Notes: generated by a model not told the origin, from the letters alone. Positions 47,399 to 57,099 are shown, numbered from the stretch's first letter. The stretch: 64,000 nt of DNA from Clostridium aminobutyricum (GCF_017255415.1 NZ_JAFJZZ010000001.1:248001-312000); one strand, 5' to 3'. Program-made: numbers and translations.

Positions 47399-48480
47399 AT
47401 AGATTGGATGAACTGATGGATTACTATCAATTGAAGGATGAAAAAGCGATAGAGGAAATGCCAATTGATGAAGATGAAAAGCAGCGAATCTTACATGCTG
47501 TTTTAGAGAAAGCAGGATTACAGGAAAAAGAAATAGTAAAAACATATTCAAAAAATATCCGCAAGAGACGATTAGGAATTTTACTAGCAGCTTGCATTTC
47601 GGTGTTTGCTATGGGGGCAGTTGGTTTTGCCGCGGTGAGTTTAAACGGTGGAATGCTCAGCTTCTTTAATCCTAAAAGTCAGGAAGAAACTGAATTGCTC
47701 AATAGCATCGGAATGATTATTGATAAACAAGTGTCCGCTAATGGGCTGACCATTGATGTGAAAGAAGCAGTGGGAGACAGCAACGCGGTTTATGTGATGT
47801 TTGACATTATAGCACCGGAGGGAATGGTCCTGGATAAGGAACAATATACTTTTGTAACAAATAATATTCAAATTGGAGGTGCTATAGGTAGTTACGGAAT
47901 GGGATATTCTTTCCAGGAACTGGAGGATGCGAATAAAACGGACAATAGGATACCAATGATGTTATGTCTGAGTTCCAGTAAAAAATTAGTGGGGGAAAAT
48001 ATGACGATAAGCTTTGAAGATTTCTCCACTTATAAGACCGAAGAAGAAATGGCAACCATTCCGCAGATGACAGAACCGGGAACAGCTGGAGATGAAAATG
48101 ATTGGTATCATATTCTTATACAAGGAGAATGGAAGATCACTTTTCCTTTAAATTATAAAGATAATTCTCTTTGTTGGAATGTGAATCAAAAGATAAGTTA
48201 TAAAGATATGGAAGTAAATGTGAAACAAATAAGATTGTCTCCAATTTCCATCAATATGACTTTAAACAATTTGGATTTGAAACATCATGATGTGATGGAA
48301 GCACCTTGGCTCATTCATATGAAAAATGGTGATGTGATTGATTTGAATAAGTGCGGTCGAGGAGCTTATACCGGCTCTCTTAAAGGAACGATTATTGATG
48401 CACAATTTGATCAAATTGTTCGGCTCGAAGATGTTGAATCCATTGAATTTTGCGGTACTATTATTCCAGTAAAAATCTAA
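47395..48480 (+). CDS. DUF4179 membrane protein, probable partner (anti-sigma) of the ECF sigma factor
   Basis: A 361-residue protein: about 60 cytoplasmic residues rich in Glu and Lys, one membrane helix (residues about 62-84, RLGILLAACISVFAMGAVGF), and an outer domain of about 275 residues that begins with the DUF4179 pattern (VSANGLTIDVKEAVGDSNAVYVMFDI). DUF4179 proteins are commonly encoded directly after ECF sigma genes and are thought to hold the sigma factor at the membrane. The cytoplasmic part has no obvious zinc anti-sigma HxxxCxxC motif, so the mode of binding is uncertain. The gene is followed by a very strong terminator. Confidence 0.82.
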   Translation: MNRLDELMDYYQLKDEKAIEEMPIDEDEKQRILHAVLEKAGLQEKEIVKTYSKNIRKRRLGILLAACISVFAMGAVGFAAVSLNGGMLSFFNPKSQEETELLNSIGMIIDKQVSANGLTIDVKEAVGDSNAVYVMFDIIAPEGMVLDKEQYTFVTNNIQIGGAIGSYGMGYSFQELEDANKTDNRIPMMLCLSSSKKLVGENMTISFEDFSTYKTEEEMATIPQMTEPGTAGDENDWYHILIQGEWKITFPLNYKDNSLCWNVNQKISYKDMEVNVKQIRLSPISINMTLNNLDLKHHDVMEAPWLIHMKNGDVIDLNKCGRGAYTGSLKGTIIDAQFDQIVRLEDVESIEFCGTIIPVKI

Positions 48481-48500
48481 AGGGGAATGATGTTAATATA

Positions 48501-48543
48501 AAAAAGAAGGGGCATTCTATTTGAAGAATGCCCCTTCTTTTTT
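48501..48543. terminator. Strong bidirectional terminator
   Basis: Perfect 18-bp stem (48501-48518 with 48525-48542) with a 6-nt loop, between the convergent DUF4179 and CBS genes. Confidence 0.92.
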
Positions 48544-48566
48544 ATAGGATATCGATTGTTGTTGGA

Positions 48567-48989
48567 TTACATCACACCGTTCGGCTTTGAAATTGCGGAG
48601 AGCGCATCTCCTGCTTCATCTACGTAAATAGGCTTACGTGCAATATCGGCGAGGGAAATGATCCCGACTAACCGATCATTGGAGACAACCGGTAAACGGC
48701 GAACTTGATGCTTCGCGAGCAACATCGCCGCATCATGTGTATTCATATTTGGTGTTGCACAGGATACATCTCTTGTCATAACGTCTTCGGCTTTTGAAGC
48801 GTCTTTCCCTGAGGCAACAGCGCGTAATACGATATCTCTATCTGTTATGATACCTAGAACTCTACCATTATCGTTACACACAGGAATGGAGCCCACATTT
48901 TCTTGTTTCATCTGCTGAGCAACCTGTGAAAGTGGCGTTTCTGGACGCACACAGCTTACGCTGGGAGTCATAAGATCTTTTATTAACAT
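48567..48989 (-). CDS. CBS-domain protein
   Basis: A 140-residue cytoplasmic protein made of two CBS domains (residues about 5-58 and 69-122): VKDLMTPS-like LIKDLMTPSVSCVRPETPLS, GIITDRDIVLRAVASG, VMTRDVSCATPNMNTHDAA and GIISLADIARK. Such pairs bind adenine nucleotides and act as energy sensors; this one has no attached effector domain. An ATG at 48998 directly abuts AAAGGAG, so the ATG at 48989 with 9-nt spacing is preferred. It is a single gene upstream-adjacent to the trk operon terminator, but a link to potassium uptake is not shown. Confidence 0.88.
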   Translation of the reverse strand: MLIKDLMTPSVSCVRPETPLSQVAQQMKQENVGSIPVCNDNGRVLGIITDRDIVLRAVASGKDASKAEDVMTRDVSCATPNMNTHDAAMLLAKHQVRRLPVVSNDRLVGIISLADIARKPIYVDEAGDALSAISKPNGVM

Positions 48990-49017
48990 AATTCTCATCT
49001 CCTTTATTTTTTATATG

Positions 49018-49050
49018 AAAAAAAAGCAGGCTTTTTGAATTTAGCTTGCT
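49018..49050 (-). terminator. Probable terminator of the trk operon
   Basis: On the minus strand an imperfect AGCAAGCT/AGCCTGCT hairpin is followed by eight T. It lies about 30 bp after the last trkH stop. Confidence 0.55.
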
Positions 49051-49078
49051 CTTTTCTGTTCTTTTTTATTCTACATTT

Positions 49079-50539
49079 CTAATGGTAGCTATATTTGTCC
49101 GGATTCCAGAAGGAAGGAACAAACAGTACAACTATGGTAAATAATTCCAAACGACCGACAATCATTAACATGCATAAAACAAGACGAAGCGGTGGGCAGT
49201 AAACGCTATAATCCGCATCACTAACTAAACCAAAACCTAACCCTGTATTAGAAATCATTGCCAATGAAGAGGACAAGGTTGTAAATAAATCGAGATTTTG
49301 AAGTGATAATAGAAGTGATGAAAAAACGATTATCACAAAAAACAACATGATGAATGCCGTGAGGTGAGATACTTTTTGTGCGGAGATGGCTTCTCCACCC
49401 AGTTTAACCGCATAAACGGAACGTGGGTGAATTCTTTTCATAAAACCACGGCCGATTAACTTCATAGCTACCAAGAATCGGATCACTTTGATGGACCCGC
49501 AGGTAGAAGAGGAGCACCCTCCTATTAACATGAGCATACAAAGGATACTCATACAAAAAGTAGGCCAAGATTCCTGTTCGACAATGGCAAAGCCTGAAGT
49601 CGTGGAAAAAGATACAACGTGGAAGATCCCATATCTCAGAGAATTCATAAAGTTATAGGAACCTGTAAAATACAAGGTGGCCACAACTAAAGCAGAACTG
49701 ATTCCCAAGATAGCAGCGTATCCACGAAATTCAATATCATGTAAAACGATACGCCAATTTCTGTTCAATACATGATAATAAAGGGTGAAGTTAATGGATG
49801 CTAAAAAAGTAAAAGTACAAACAATAATCTCAATATACAAGCTATCATAGGATAGAAAGACATCATACATGGAGGTTAATCCGCTGGTGCTTACGCTGCC
49901 CATTGTCGTAATGATGGCATCAAATGTATCCATAGGACTGAGCAAAAGCAACAGGAATTCCAATATGGTAAAGGAACAGTAAAATAGGTACAGCATTTTA
50001 GAGGAATCGGAGATACGATTCGCCACCTTACTGAGGGAGATCCCCGGCACTTCAGCGTAGGCTAAAGAGTAGGCGCTGATTCCTAATGCCGGTAATATGG
50101 AAATGGCAAGAACCAATATTCCCATTCCGCCAAGCCAACTTGAAACGCCTTTCCACATGACCAGACTGTGTGGAAGGGATTCTAGATCAACGACAGAGGC
50201 TCCGGTTGTCGTAAAGCCGGCCACCGATTCAAAAATACCATCTACAAGTGCATAACCTGAAATCAGGTAAGGAAGTGCTCCCAATAAAGAAGCGGTAATC
50301 CAACAGGAAGAAACCACTAAATAGCCGTCACGCATTCTCAATTTTTGCGATTCAGGTTTTATAAAAATAAAACCGATATATCCAGACAATATTAAGATAA
50401 GCATCAATATGAAAAAGCTGGTAACTTCTCTCCATTCTTGATAAATAAATGCAGTAGCAAGAGGAACGGACATCGTTCCTCCGATAAGGACCGTTACAAG
50501 GCATAAAATTTTAAAAATTAAACGATAGTTAAATGACAT
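49079..50539 (-). CDS. trkH: TrkH-family potassium uptake protein, paralogue 2
   Basis: A 486-residue membrane protein with the four-fold membrane-pore-membrane plan of TrkH/KtrB. Pore segments with the selectivity glycines are seen in SVAGFTTTGASVVDL, GSVSTSGLTSMYDV, VVSFSTTSGFAIV and AMISNTGLGFGLV, and the gating region GGCSSSTCGSIKVIRFLV follows. It forms the ion path for K+ (or Na+) uptake, controlled by a TrkA ring. AGAGG stands 8 nt before the ATG. It is the third gene of trkA-trkH-trkH, 12 bp after the first trkH. Compared with paralogue 1 the third pore has Ser-Ser in place of Thr-Thr in part, so the ion preference may differ. Confidence 0.92.
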   Translation of the reverse strand: MSFNYRLIFKILCLVTVLIGGTMSVPLATAFIYQEWREVTSFFILMLILILSGYIGFIFIKPESQKLRMRDGYLVVSSCWITASLLGALPYLISGYALVDGIFESVAGFTTTGASVVDLESLPHSLVMWKGVSSWLGGMGILVLAISILPALGISAYSLAYAEVPGISLSKVANRISDSSKMLYLFYCSFTILEFLLLLLSPMDTFDAIITTMGSVSTSGLTSMYDVFLSYDSLYIEIIVCTFTFLASINFTLYYHVLNRNWRIVLHDIEFRGYAAILGISSALVVATLYFTGSYNFMNSLRYGIFHVVSFSTTSGFAIVEQESWPTFCMSILCMLMLIGGCSSSTCGSIKVIRFLVAMKLIGRGFMKRIHPRSVYAVKLGGEAISAQKVSHLTAFIMLFFVIIVFSSLLLSLQNLDLFTTLSSSLAMISNTGLGFGLVSDADYSVYCPPLRLVLCMLMIVGRLELFTIVVLFVPSFWNPDKYSYH

Positions 50540-50551
50540 AACAAAAACCTC

Positions 50552-52021
50552 TTATTTATCATAAAGCCAGAACTTACGAGTGAATAACATAAGAAATGTA
50601 AATAACTCAAGACGTCCTGCTAACATGAAGAGCGACAATAAAAATTTAACAGGGGATGAAAAGAAACCGAAGTTATTTACAGGTCCTACTAAATTAAAAC
50701 CAGGGCCGACATTTCCTATGCAAGTAAGTACTGCACTGAAAGAAGTTACAATATCAATACCCTCTAAGCAGATTAGAATCGTACCTACCAGCACTGTTGC
50801 AATGTATAAAAAAATAAAGTTAGCAATAGATGAAACGGTATCGATACTAAGTTTCTTCTCATTTATTTTTACCGAAATAATCACATTCGGGTGAAGCCTT
50901 ACTGCGATACCTCTGCCGATTAGTTTTAACATAACCAGTATGCGGATCACTTTGATTCCCCCTCCGGTGGAGGAAGAGCAGCCGCCAACGCAAAAGAGTA
51001 TCAAAAGAACCATTTTGCTGAAAGTAGGCCAAACGTCATAGTCTGCCGACATAAAACCTGTAGTCGTCAAAATAGAGGCAACTTGGAAAGAAGAAAAACG
51101 TAACGATTCCCCTATCCCTTTGTAAATACCGGTTACAAATAAATTCAGCGTAATGAATAGGATCGCCATAGCTACTATCCAAAGATAAAATTTGAATTCG
51201 CTGTCTGCAAAAAGGTTTTTGATTCCGCCTTTATTTTTAAAAGCATAAAAATATAAGTTGAAGTTAATCGCAGATAAAAGCATAAAAGTAGTAATGATCC
51301 CATCAATTAATGGGCTATTAAAATGTGCGACGCTATCATTATAATTTGAAAAACCGCCTGTACCGACTGAGCCGAAGGTATGTGTAAGCGCATCATATAA
51401 ATTTGTACCGGCAAGCAGTAAACAGATGACTTCCAAAAATGTAAGTATTAAATAAATCTGATACAACCGTTTGGCTGTATCAGAAATCTTCGGTGTAATT
51501 TTATCTAAGGTCGGTCCTGGTGCTTCTGAAGCCGCAATCAGGTTTGCACCTATTCCTAAAGAAGGAAGAAACGCAACAGCAAACACCAATATCCCCATAC
51601 CACCGATCCAATTGGTAAAAGACCGCCAAAATAGAATTCCTTTTGGCAGAGATTCTATTTCTTTTAATATGGTGGCACCGGTAGTCGTTAAGCCGGAAGA
51701 TGTTTCAAAAAATGCATCAAAAAAGTTGGGTATTGCGCCAGAAGCAATAAAAGGAATCGCCCCTACAACCGATGCTAAAATCCAACCTACAGACACGATA
51801 AGGAAACCATCTCGTGCAGTAAGACGGGTTCGAGTAGGAGTTATCCCAAAATAAATAACAAGCCCGATGAGCAAGGTAGAAACAATGGTTACGATAAAGG
51901 TAATAGCTGTCTCCAGCTCATTGTAAAGTATCGATACAATGAGTGGAAAAATCATTACTCCGCCCATTACCATCATCAGGGCTCCTAGGGACCTGAAAAA
52001 TAGTTTGAAGTTTAAATTCAT
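50552..52021 (-). CDS. trkH: TrkH-family potassium uptake protein, paralogue 1
   Basis: A 489-residue membrane protein with the same plan as its neighbour: pore segments TSSGLTTTGATILKE, GSVGTGGFSNYND, VASILTTTGFMSADY and TCIGNVGPGFNLVGP, and GGCSSSTGGGIKVIRILVML before the last helices. The glycine in each filter is present. It starts 5 bp after trkA, with AGGAG 9 nt before the ATG. The pair has clearly diverged but is collinear from end to end, so it is an old tandem duplication. Confidence 0.93.
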   Translation of the reverse strand: MNLNFKLFFRSLGALMMVMGGVMIFPLIVSILYNELETAITFIVTIVSTLLIGLVIYFGITPTRTRLTARDGFLIVSVGWILASVVGAIPFIASGAIPNFFDAFFETSSGLTTTGATILKEIESLPKGILFWRSFTNWIGGMGILVFAVAFLPSLGIGANLIAASEAPGPTLDKITPKISDTAKRLYQIYLILTFLEVICLLLAGTNLYDALTHTFGSVGTGGFSNYNDSVAHFNSPLIDGIITTFMLLSAINFNLYFYAFKNKGGIKNLFADSEFKFYLWIVAMAILFITLNLFVTGIYKGIGESLRFSSFQVASILTTTGFMSADYDVWPTFSKMVLLILFCVGGCSSSTGGGIKVIRILVMLKLIGRGIAVRLHPNVIISVKINEKKLSIDTVSSIANFIFLYIATVLVGTILICLEGIDIVTSFSAVLTCIGNVGPGFNLVGPVNNFGFFSSPVKFLLSLFMLAGRLELFTFLMLFTRKFWLYDK

Positions 52022-52026
52022 GATGC

Positions 52027-53397
52027 TTATCTCCTACTTAAAAAACTTGGTCTATTGCTCGTAAGCATTTTCTCAAGATCGGATAAGGCAGACAGCAACG
52101 ACACGGTAATTACTCTATCTCCTTCTAATATCTTGGTTTCACCTGACGGAATGATGACATCTAAGCCTCGATGAAGAGCTGCAATGATCACCCCATCCGG
52201 TAAATGAAGATTCTTTAAAGGGGTATTGATGAGCGGCATATGCTTCTCTGCAATGATTTCCATGATTTCTGCTTGTCCTTGAATCAACTGTGAGGAAATA
52301 ACACGTTTGGATCCTTGAATAAAACGAATAATGCTGGCTGCAGTGATATCCAGTGGATTTAAGGCCATATCAATCCCCATCTTTTCAATTAAGTCTGCAT
52401 AACTTGCACGGCTAACTTTTGCAATAACATCTTCTATGTTATGCTGCTTAGCCATTAACGCTAAAAGAAGATTGTCTTCATCAAAGCCTGTTGCGGTAAC
52501 AACCGCATCCATATCGTTCAAATTTTCCTCTTCCAATAAACTGATATCCGTTGCATCCCCATGTAAAATCATAACATCATCAAGGTGAGCCGCTAAATAA
52601 TGGCAGCGGGCTTTGTCTTTTTCAATGATCTTTACGGCAATACCGAATTCTGCTAGTTTTTTAGCCAGATATAGACCGGTTTTTCCTCCACCGATAATCA
52701 TCACTTTTTGCAGTCCGGTGTATTTACCCTTTTCATGTACTTTTGAAGAGAGCTTTTGAATCGGAAGCCGCTGTCCCATGATGTATAAACCGTCTCCTGC
52801 ATGTATGGTAGTTTCTCCATGAGGGATGATAATCTTGCCGTTTCTTGAAATGGATACGACGAGCATATTCGGGAAAATTTGGCCGATATTAAACATAGAA
52901 ACCCCAATAATCTGAGGCATCTTATTGGCAGGGAATTCAAGTAAGGATACTTTCCCGCTGGAAAATATCCCGTTGCTTAAAGAATACTTTTCGACTAAGT
53001 ATTTGTATATTTCTACGGTAATAGCTAAGTCCGGGTTCACAATAAAGTCGATACCCATGGTTTCCTTTATAAAGCCCATTTGATTCATATGTTCAGGATC
53101 TCGCACTCTGGCAATAACCTTTGAACACCCAAGCTTTTTCGCAAAGGAAGCGATGACGATATTTTTTTCATCTCGATCGGTTGCAGCAAGAAAATAGTCG
53201 AACGTTCCTATTTTCATTTCTTCTAATATGCTGATTTGTTTTGCATTGGCATTGACCGTCAAAATATCCATGTGACTGGTCAGTTTTTGCAGTACTTCTT
53301 CATCCTTATCGATAATCGTCACGGAATGATCGCCTACTAATAGTGCTTCGGCAATTTTCAGTCCTAATTTACCAGCACCGGCTATAGCTATTTTCAT
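52027..53397 (-). CDS. trkA: Trk system potassium uptake regulator TrkA
   Basis: A 456-residue cytoplasmic gating protein with two tandem RCK units. Each has a nucleotide-binding Rossmann half (MKIAIAGAGKLGLKIAEALL at residue 1; KVMIIGGGKTGLYLAKKL near 230) and a small C-terminal ligand-binding domain (about 140-220 and 370-450). NAD(H) or adenine nucleotide binding controls the attached TrkH channels. AGAGGAAA precedes the ATG at 53397; the frame opens at a TTG at 53418 that lies at that site and is rejected. It heads the operon with two trkH genes. Confidence 0.93.
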   Translation of the reverse strand: MKIAIAGAGKLGLKIAEALLVGDHSVTIIDKDEEVLQKLTSHMDILTVNANAKQISILEEMKIGTFDYFLAATDRDEKNIVIASFAKKLGCSKVIARVRDPEHMNQMGFIKETMGIDFIVNPDLAITVEIYKYLVEKYSLSNGIFSSGKVSLLEFPANKMPQIIGVSMFNIGQIFPNMLVVSISRNGKIIIPHGETTIHAGDGLYIMGQRLPIQKLSSKVHEKGKYTGLQKVMIIGGGKTGLYLAKKLAEFGIAVKIIEKDKARCHYLAAHLDDVMILHGDATDISLLEEENLNDMDAVVTATGFDEDNLLLALMAKQHNIEDVIAKVSRASYADLIEKMGIDMALNPLDITAASIIRFIQGSKRVISSQLIQGQAEIMEIIAEKHMPLINTPLKNLHLPDGVIIAALHRGLDVIIPSGETKILEGDRVITVSLLSALSDLEKMLTSNRPSFLSRR

Positions 53398-53632
53398 TTT
53401 CTGTTTCCTCTTTTTCAATGTTATTTTAGACCTTCAGGCCTAGTGGATTAAATACGAAATGCTACTGTTTCCAATAGCGTAAAGTTATTATACCACTTGA
53501 TTTTTGTTTCGCAACATTTATTTGCAAGATGGTATGAAATAGTCTAAAATGAAAGAAATAATAACATTAATATGCATATAAATCGTAAATAAATAGAGAT
53601 AAATTGCAGAGTGAAAGTCAAAGGAGTAAAAA

Positions 53633-54226
53633 ATGAAGATAAAACGTATTGTTGGAGGCAATTTGGAAAGCAACGGATATATTCTATATCAGAATGAGGG
53701 CGGACACTGTTTTGTTATTGATCCGGGTTATAATGCGGAAAAATTCGCTGTGCAAATTCAAAAAATGAAGTTAACGGCAGATGGTATTTTGCTGACGCAT
53801 CATCATTACGATCATACCGGAGCTGTAGATAAACTCAGTGACTTGGTGGAGTGCCCTATTTATATGCACTGGGGTGATCTGGAGATCTATCGCGGAACGG
53901 TTCATCATACGTTAGAGGACGGAGATGTATTGGTACTGGATGGAGAGAACATAAAAGTGTTGCACACGCCGGGACATACGGAAGGAAGTGTTTGCTTTTA
54001 CTCGGAAGACAGCAAGCTGGTGTTTACCGGAGACACTATTTTTAATATAGATTTGGGACGTACGGACTTAGAGGACGGATCGGACTATAAAATGGAACAG
54101 TCTATCCGAGACGTGATTGACAAGTGGGAAAATGATATAATGATCTATCCAGGACATGGCGACTCCTGTACGATGAAGTATGTACGGCAACATAATAAAG
54201 AATTCTTGGATATTATAGAAAGGTAA
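53633..54226 (+). CDS. MBL-fold metallohydrolase, glyoxalase II-like
   Basis: A 197-residue metallo-beta-lactamase fold protein with the metal motif THHHYDHTGAVD (near residue 55), HTPGHTEGSVCFY, FTGDTIFNIDLGRTDLEDG and YPGHGDSCT. It belongs to the group of short glyoxalase II-like hydrolases whose substrates are usually unknown; it lacks the C-terminal helical domain of true glyoxalase II. AAAGGAG precedes the ATG. The HAD gene begins 5 bp after its stop and is probably cotranscribed. Confidence 0.88.
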   Translation: MKIKRIVGGNLESNGYILYQNEGGHCFVIDPGYNAEKFAVQIQKMKLTADGILLTHHHYDHTGAVDKLSDLVECPIYMHWGDLEIYRGTVHHTLEDGDVLVLDGENIKVLHTPGHTEGSVCFYSEDSKLVFTGDTIFNIDLGRTDLEDGSDYKMEQSIRDVIDKWENDIMIYPGHGDSCTMKYVRQHNKEFLDIIER

Positions 54227-54231
54227 TTTCA

Positions 54232-55056
54232 ATGGCGATAAAATTAATTGCATTAGATTTGGATGGAACCACATTAAATAGTTTAGGTAAGCTATCCGAC
54301 GTAAATAGGCAAGCACTGAATGCCGCTACTGCAAATGGCGTGCATGTTGTTATTGCCACAGGGAGGGTGCGGTCTGCACTGCCGGAAGATATTTTAAATG
54401 TATCCGGTATAGAATATGCTATCACTTCGAACGGAGCAGCCATTACCGATTTGCGGAAAGAGAAGGTTGTATACCAAAATTGTATTGCCTCAGAAGCCAT
54501 TACGGGGGTCTATGAATTGTTAAGTCAATATCCTTTCATGGTAGAAATCTTCCTAAATGGAAAGGCCTTTGTAGAAAAACATATTTACGACAACATCGAT
54601 AAGCTCGGATTCACACCGAAACATACCAATTACATTAAACAGACGAGACTCCCCTATGAAAATGTCTTAACGTATATGGTACAGAACCGCAGTATCATTG
54701 AAAATATTAACATCAATTTTGCGAATCAAGAGGATAGAATCATGATGAGGGAACGGTTAAAACAGCTCCACAAGGTGACCATAACCACTTCCTTTGATCA
54801 TAATCTGGAAATCGGCGGAGAGACTACCAGCAAAGCGGATGCCTTGAGAAACCTTTGCACCACTTTAGGGGTAAATGAAAGGGAAATCATGGCCTGTGGA
54901 GACAGTCCGAATGATGAAGTGATGATGAGTGTTGCGGGACTTCCGGTGGCTATGGGGAACGCTAAGCCGTCCGTAAAAGAGATATCAAAGTATATTACCG
55001 GAACCAATGATGAAAATGGAGTGGCTCAGGCAATACATAAATTTGTATTAGGGTAA
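54232..55056 (+). CDS. Cof-type HAD-IIB family hydrolase
   Basis: A 274-residue haloacid dehalogenase phosphatase. The nucleophile motif is LIALDLDGTTLNS, motif II is the Thr in VIATGR, motif III the Lys in TSKADALRNL, and motif IV is ACGDSPNDEVMMSVAG. The cap inserted between motifs II and III is of type C2B, as in Cof/YidA proteins that dephosphorylate sugar phosphates or flavin precursors. The substrate is not predictable. It follows the MBL-fold gene by 5 bp. Confidence 0.92.
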   Translation: MAIKLIALDLDGTTLNSLGKLSDVNRQALNAATANGVHVVIATGRVRSALPEDILNVSGIEYAITSNGAAITDLRKEKVVYQNCIASEAITGVYELLSQYPFMVEIFLNGKAFVEKHIYDNIDKLGFTPKHTNYIKQTRLPYENVLTYMVQNRSIIENININFANQEDRIMMRERLKQLHKVTITTSFDHNLEIGGETTSKADALRNLCTTLGVNEREIMACGDSPNDEVMMSVAGLPVAMGNAKPSVKEISKYITGTNDENGVAQAIHKFVLG

Positions 55057-55060
55057 AAAG

Positions 55061-55073
55061 GTGGCTTCGCCAC
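55061..55073. other. Small GC-rich hairpin after the HAD gene
   Basis: GTGGC-TTC-GCCAC, a tight tri-loop hairpin, starts 5 bp after the HAD stop. It has no T run. Confidence 0.4.
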
Positions 55074-55098
55074 GCCCATATTTCCTATAAATAAAAAA

Positions 55099-55138
55099 TA
55101 AGACCAGTCTTATGGAGAGAGGTAGGCTGGTTTTTTTT
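55099..55138 (+). terminator. Probable terminator of the MBL/HAD unit
   Basis: ACCAG (55103-55107) can pair with CTGGT (55127-55131) ahead of an eight-T run. The stem is short but the T run is strong. Confidence 0.55.
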
Positions 55139-55201
55139 GTTTGTCTATTTGACAAAATATTACATTTAATATAAAATATAGAAAAAAGAACGGAGATAAC
55201 A

Positions 55202-55543
55202 ATGAATCTAGGGAGTTATGGGGAGGCAATAGCGGCCACTTATTTGGAATCAAAAGGATATAAAATAGTAGAAAAAAATTTTAGATGTAAGCTGGGTGAA
55301 ATTGATATTATTGCAAGCCAAAGAGATATGCTGGTTTTTATTGAAGTTAAAACTCGAAGCAGTACAGCCTATGGACTTCCTTGTGAGGCTGTGAATAAAA
55401 AAAAGCAGCTGCATCTGATACGAACGGCAGCGTTTTATTTACTTAAAAATCATATAGGGGAAATAGACCAGCGAATGGATGTTGTTGAGGTTCTTTATAG
55501 GGAAGATCACGTTTACATACGACATCTGGAGAATGCTTTTTAA
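55202..55543 (+). CDS. yraN: YraN/UPF0102 family nuclease-like protein
   Basis: A 113-residue protein with the restriction-endonuclease-like core of UPF0102: GEAIAATYLESKGYKIVEKN, then GEIDIIASQRDMLVFIEVKT with the Asp and ExK metal residues, and AVNKKKQLHLIRTA. The family may act on recombination intermediates, but its role is not settled. CGGAGAT precedes the ATG. It opens the yraN-comM-dprA set, 17 bp before comM; these genes travel together in many bacteria. Confidence 0.93.
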   Translation: MNLGSYGEAIAATYLESKGYKIVEKNFRCKLGEIDIIASQRDMLVFIEVKTRSSTAYGLPCEAVNKKKQLHLIRTAAFYLLKNHIGEIDQRMDVVEVLYREDHVYIRHLENAF

Positions 55544-55560
55544 AGGCAAGGAGGAATACG

Positions 55561-57090
55561 ATGTTTTCAAAGATATATACAGGGGTATTGCATGGGATTG
55601 ATGCGGAGCTGGTAACTGTAGAAACTCATTTGGCACAAGGTTTGCCGTCTTTATCGGTAGTGGGTCTGCCGGACATGATGGTAAGAGAGGCTAAAGAGCG
55701 AGTTCGGGCTGCTATGATAAATTCCGGATATACTTTCCCGGCTAAAAGAATTACGGTCAATCTATCACCGGCACATTCCAAAAAAGAAGGAAGTCATTTT
55801 GATTTACCCATGGCAATGGGAATTCTCGCTTCTATGGGAACCGTAAGTAATTCAGCACTTCACGAATATGCCTTTTTAGGGGAATTATCATTAGATGGAA
55901 GAATCAATCGGGTAAATGGTGTACTTCCGCTTGTAATCGGACTAAAAGAGAACGGCTTGCGCAAAATTGTACTGCCTTTCGATAACATAAAAGAAGGCGC
56001 ATTGGTAAAGGGCGTGGAATTGTATCCGATCAACGATTTGTCTTCTTTAATCGACCATTTTACAAGCAAAGAAGAAATACTGTCTTTTAAGGAGGGAGAA
56101 ACCCGGAATCGAAAAAGGATTGATTACAAAGACGATTACTCGGACGTGAAGGGACAAGAGGCGGTAAAGAGAGCCATTACGATATGCTGTGCCGGTGCAC
56201 ATGGGCTGCTGCTGATAGGACCGCCTGGGGCAGGAAAATCCATGATAGCGAAGAGAATTCCGACCGTATTGCCTGAAATGACCTATGAAGAATGTTTGGA
56301 GGTCACAAAGTTATACAGCGTAGCAGGGGAATTGTCGAAAGAAAGACCTTTGATTACTGAACGGCCTTTTCGTGCTCCACATCATACTATATCCGGAGCT
56401 GCGTTAGCCGGAGGCGGGTCCAAACCGAAGCCGGGAGAAATTTCATTAGCTCACCTAGGGGTACTTTTTTTAGATGAATTGGCAGAATTTAATAGAAACA
56501 CATTGGAACTGCTCAGGCAGCCGTTGGAAGACGATTGCATTACCATTTGCCGAACAGGAGGAACGTTTACCTTCCCTTCGGATGTGATGCTAATAGCTGC
56601 AAGCAATCCATGCAAATGCGGCTATTATGGAGATGCGACTCATGAATGTATCTGTACACAGACTCAAATCAATCAATATCGGTCAAAACTATCGGGGCCG
56701 CTATTAGATCGAATTGACGTTCATCTGGAAATTATCCCGGTGTCCTATAAAGAATTGGAGGGCTATGAATCGCAAGCTTGTAAAAGTTCCGATGAAATGA
56801 GAAAAGAGGTTGACCGCGCCCGGGATATTCAACTGGAAAGATATAAAAATCAAGGTATTTTATTTAATTCACAGTTAACGAACAGACTCGTGCAGAAATA
56901 CTGTGAATTGGATTCAGACGGAAAAGAATTGGTTCAGCTGGCTTTTGAGCGATTCTCTTTAAGTGCCCGGGCACACCATAAAATTCTTAAACTGGCGAGA
57001 ACTATTGCCGATATCGATGAGAAGGAAAAGATACAAGCCGTTCATCTTGCGGAAGCGATACAATACCGCAATTTAGATAAAAGGAGGTAA
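55561..57090 (+). CDS. comM: ComM/YifB-family AAA ATPase (Mg-chelatase-like)
   Basis: A 509-residue hexameric helicase-like ATPase. It has an N-terminal Lon-type S5 fold region (residues 1-165, GLPDMMVREAKERVRAA), the AAA+ domain with Walker A GPPGAGKSMIAKR near residue 222 and Walker B LFLDELAEF near 305, a zinc-like CKCGYYGD segment, and the C-terminal Mg-chelatase lid. ComM promotes branch migration during natural transformation. The dprA gene follows 9 bp downstream, which supports a role in DNA uptake or recombination. AAGGAGG precedes the ATG. Confidence 0.94.
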   Translation: MFSKIYTGVLHGIDAELVTVETHLAQGLPSLSVVGLPDMMVREAKERVRAAMINSGYTFPAKRITVNLSPAHSKKEGSHFDLPMAMGILASMGTVSNSALHEYAFLGELSLDGRINRVNGVLPLVIGLKENGLRKIVLPFDNIKEGALVKGVELYPINDLSSLIDHFTSKEEILSFKEGETRNRKRIDYKDDYSDVKGQEAVKRAITICCAGAHGLLLIGPPGAGKSMIAKRIPTVLPEMTYEECLEVTKLYSVAGELSKERPLITERPFRAPHHTISGAALAGGGSKPKPGEISLAHLGVLFLDELAEFNRNTLELLRQPLEDDCITICRTGGTFTFPSDVMLIAASNPCKCGYYGDATHECICTQTQINQYRSKLSGPLLDRIDVHLEIIPVSYKELEGYESQACKSSDEMRKEVDRARDIQLERYKNQGILFNSQLTNRLVQKYCELDSDGKELVQLAFERFSLSARAHHKILKLARTIADIDEKEKIQAVHLAEAIQYRNLDKRR

Positions 57091-57099
57091 GCGTATACT

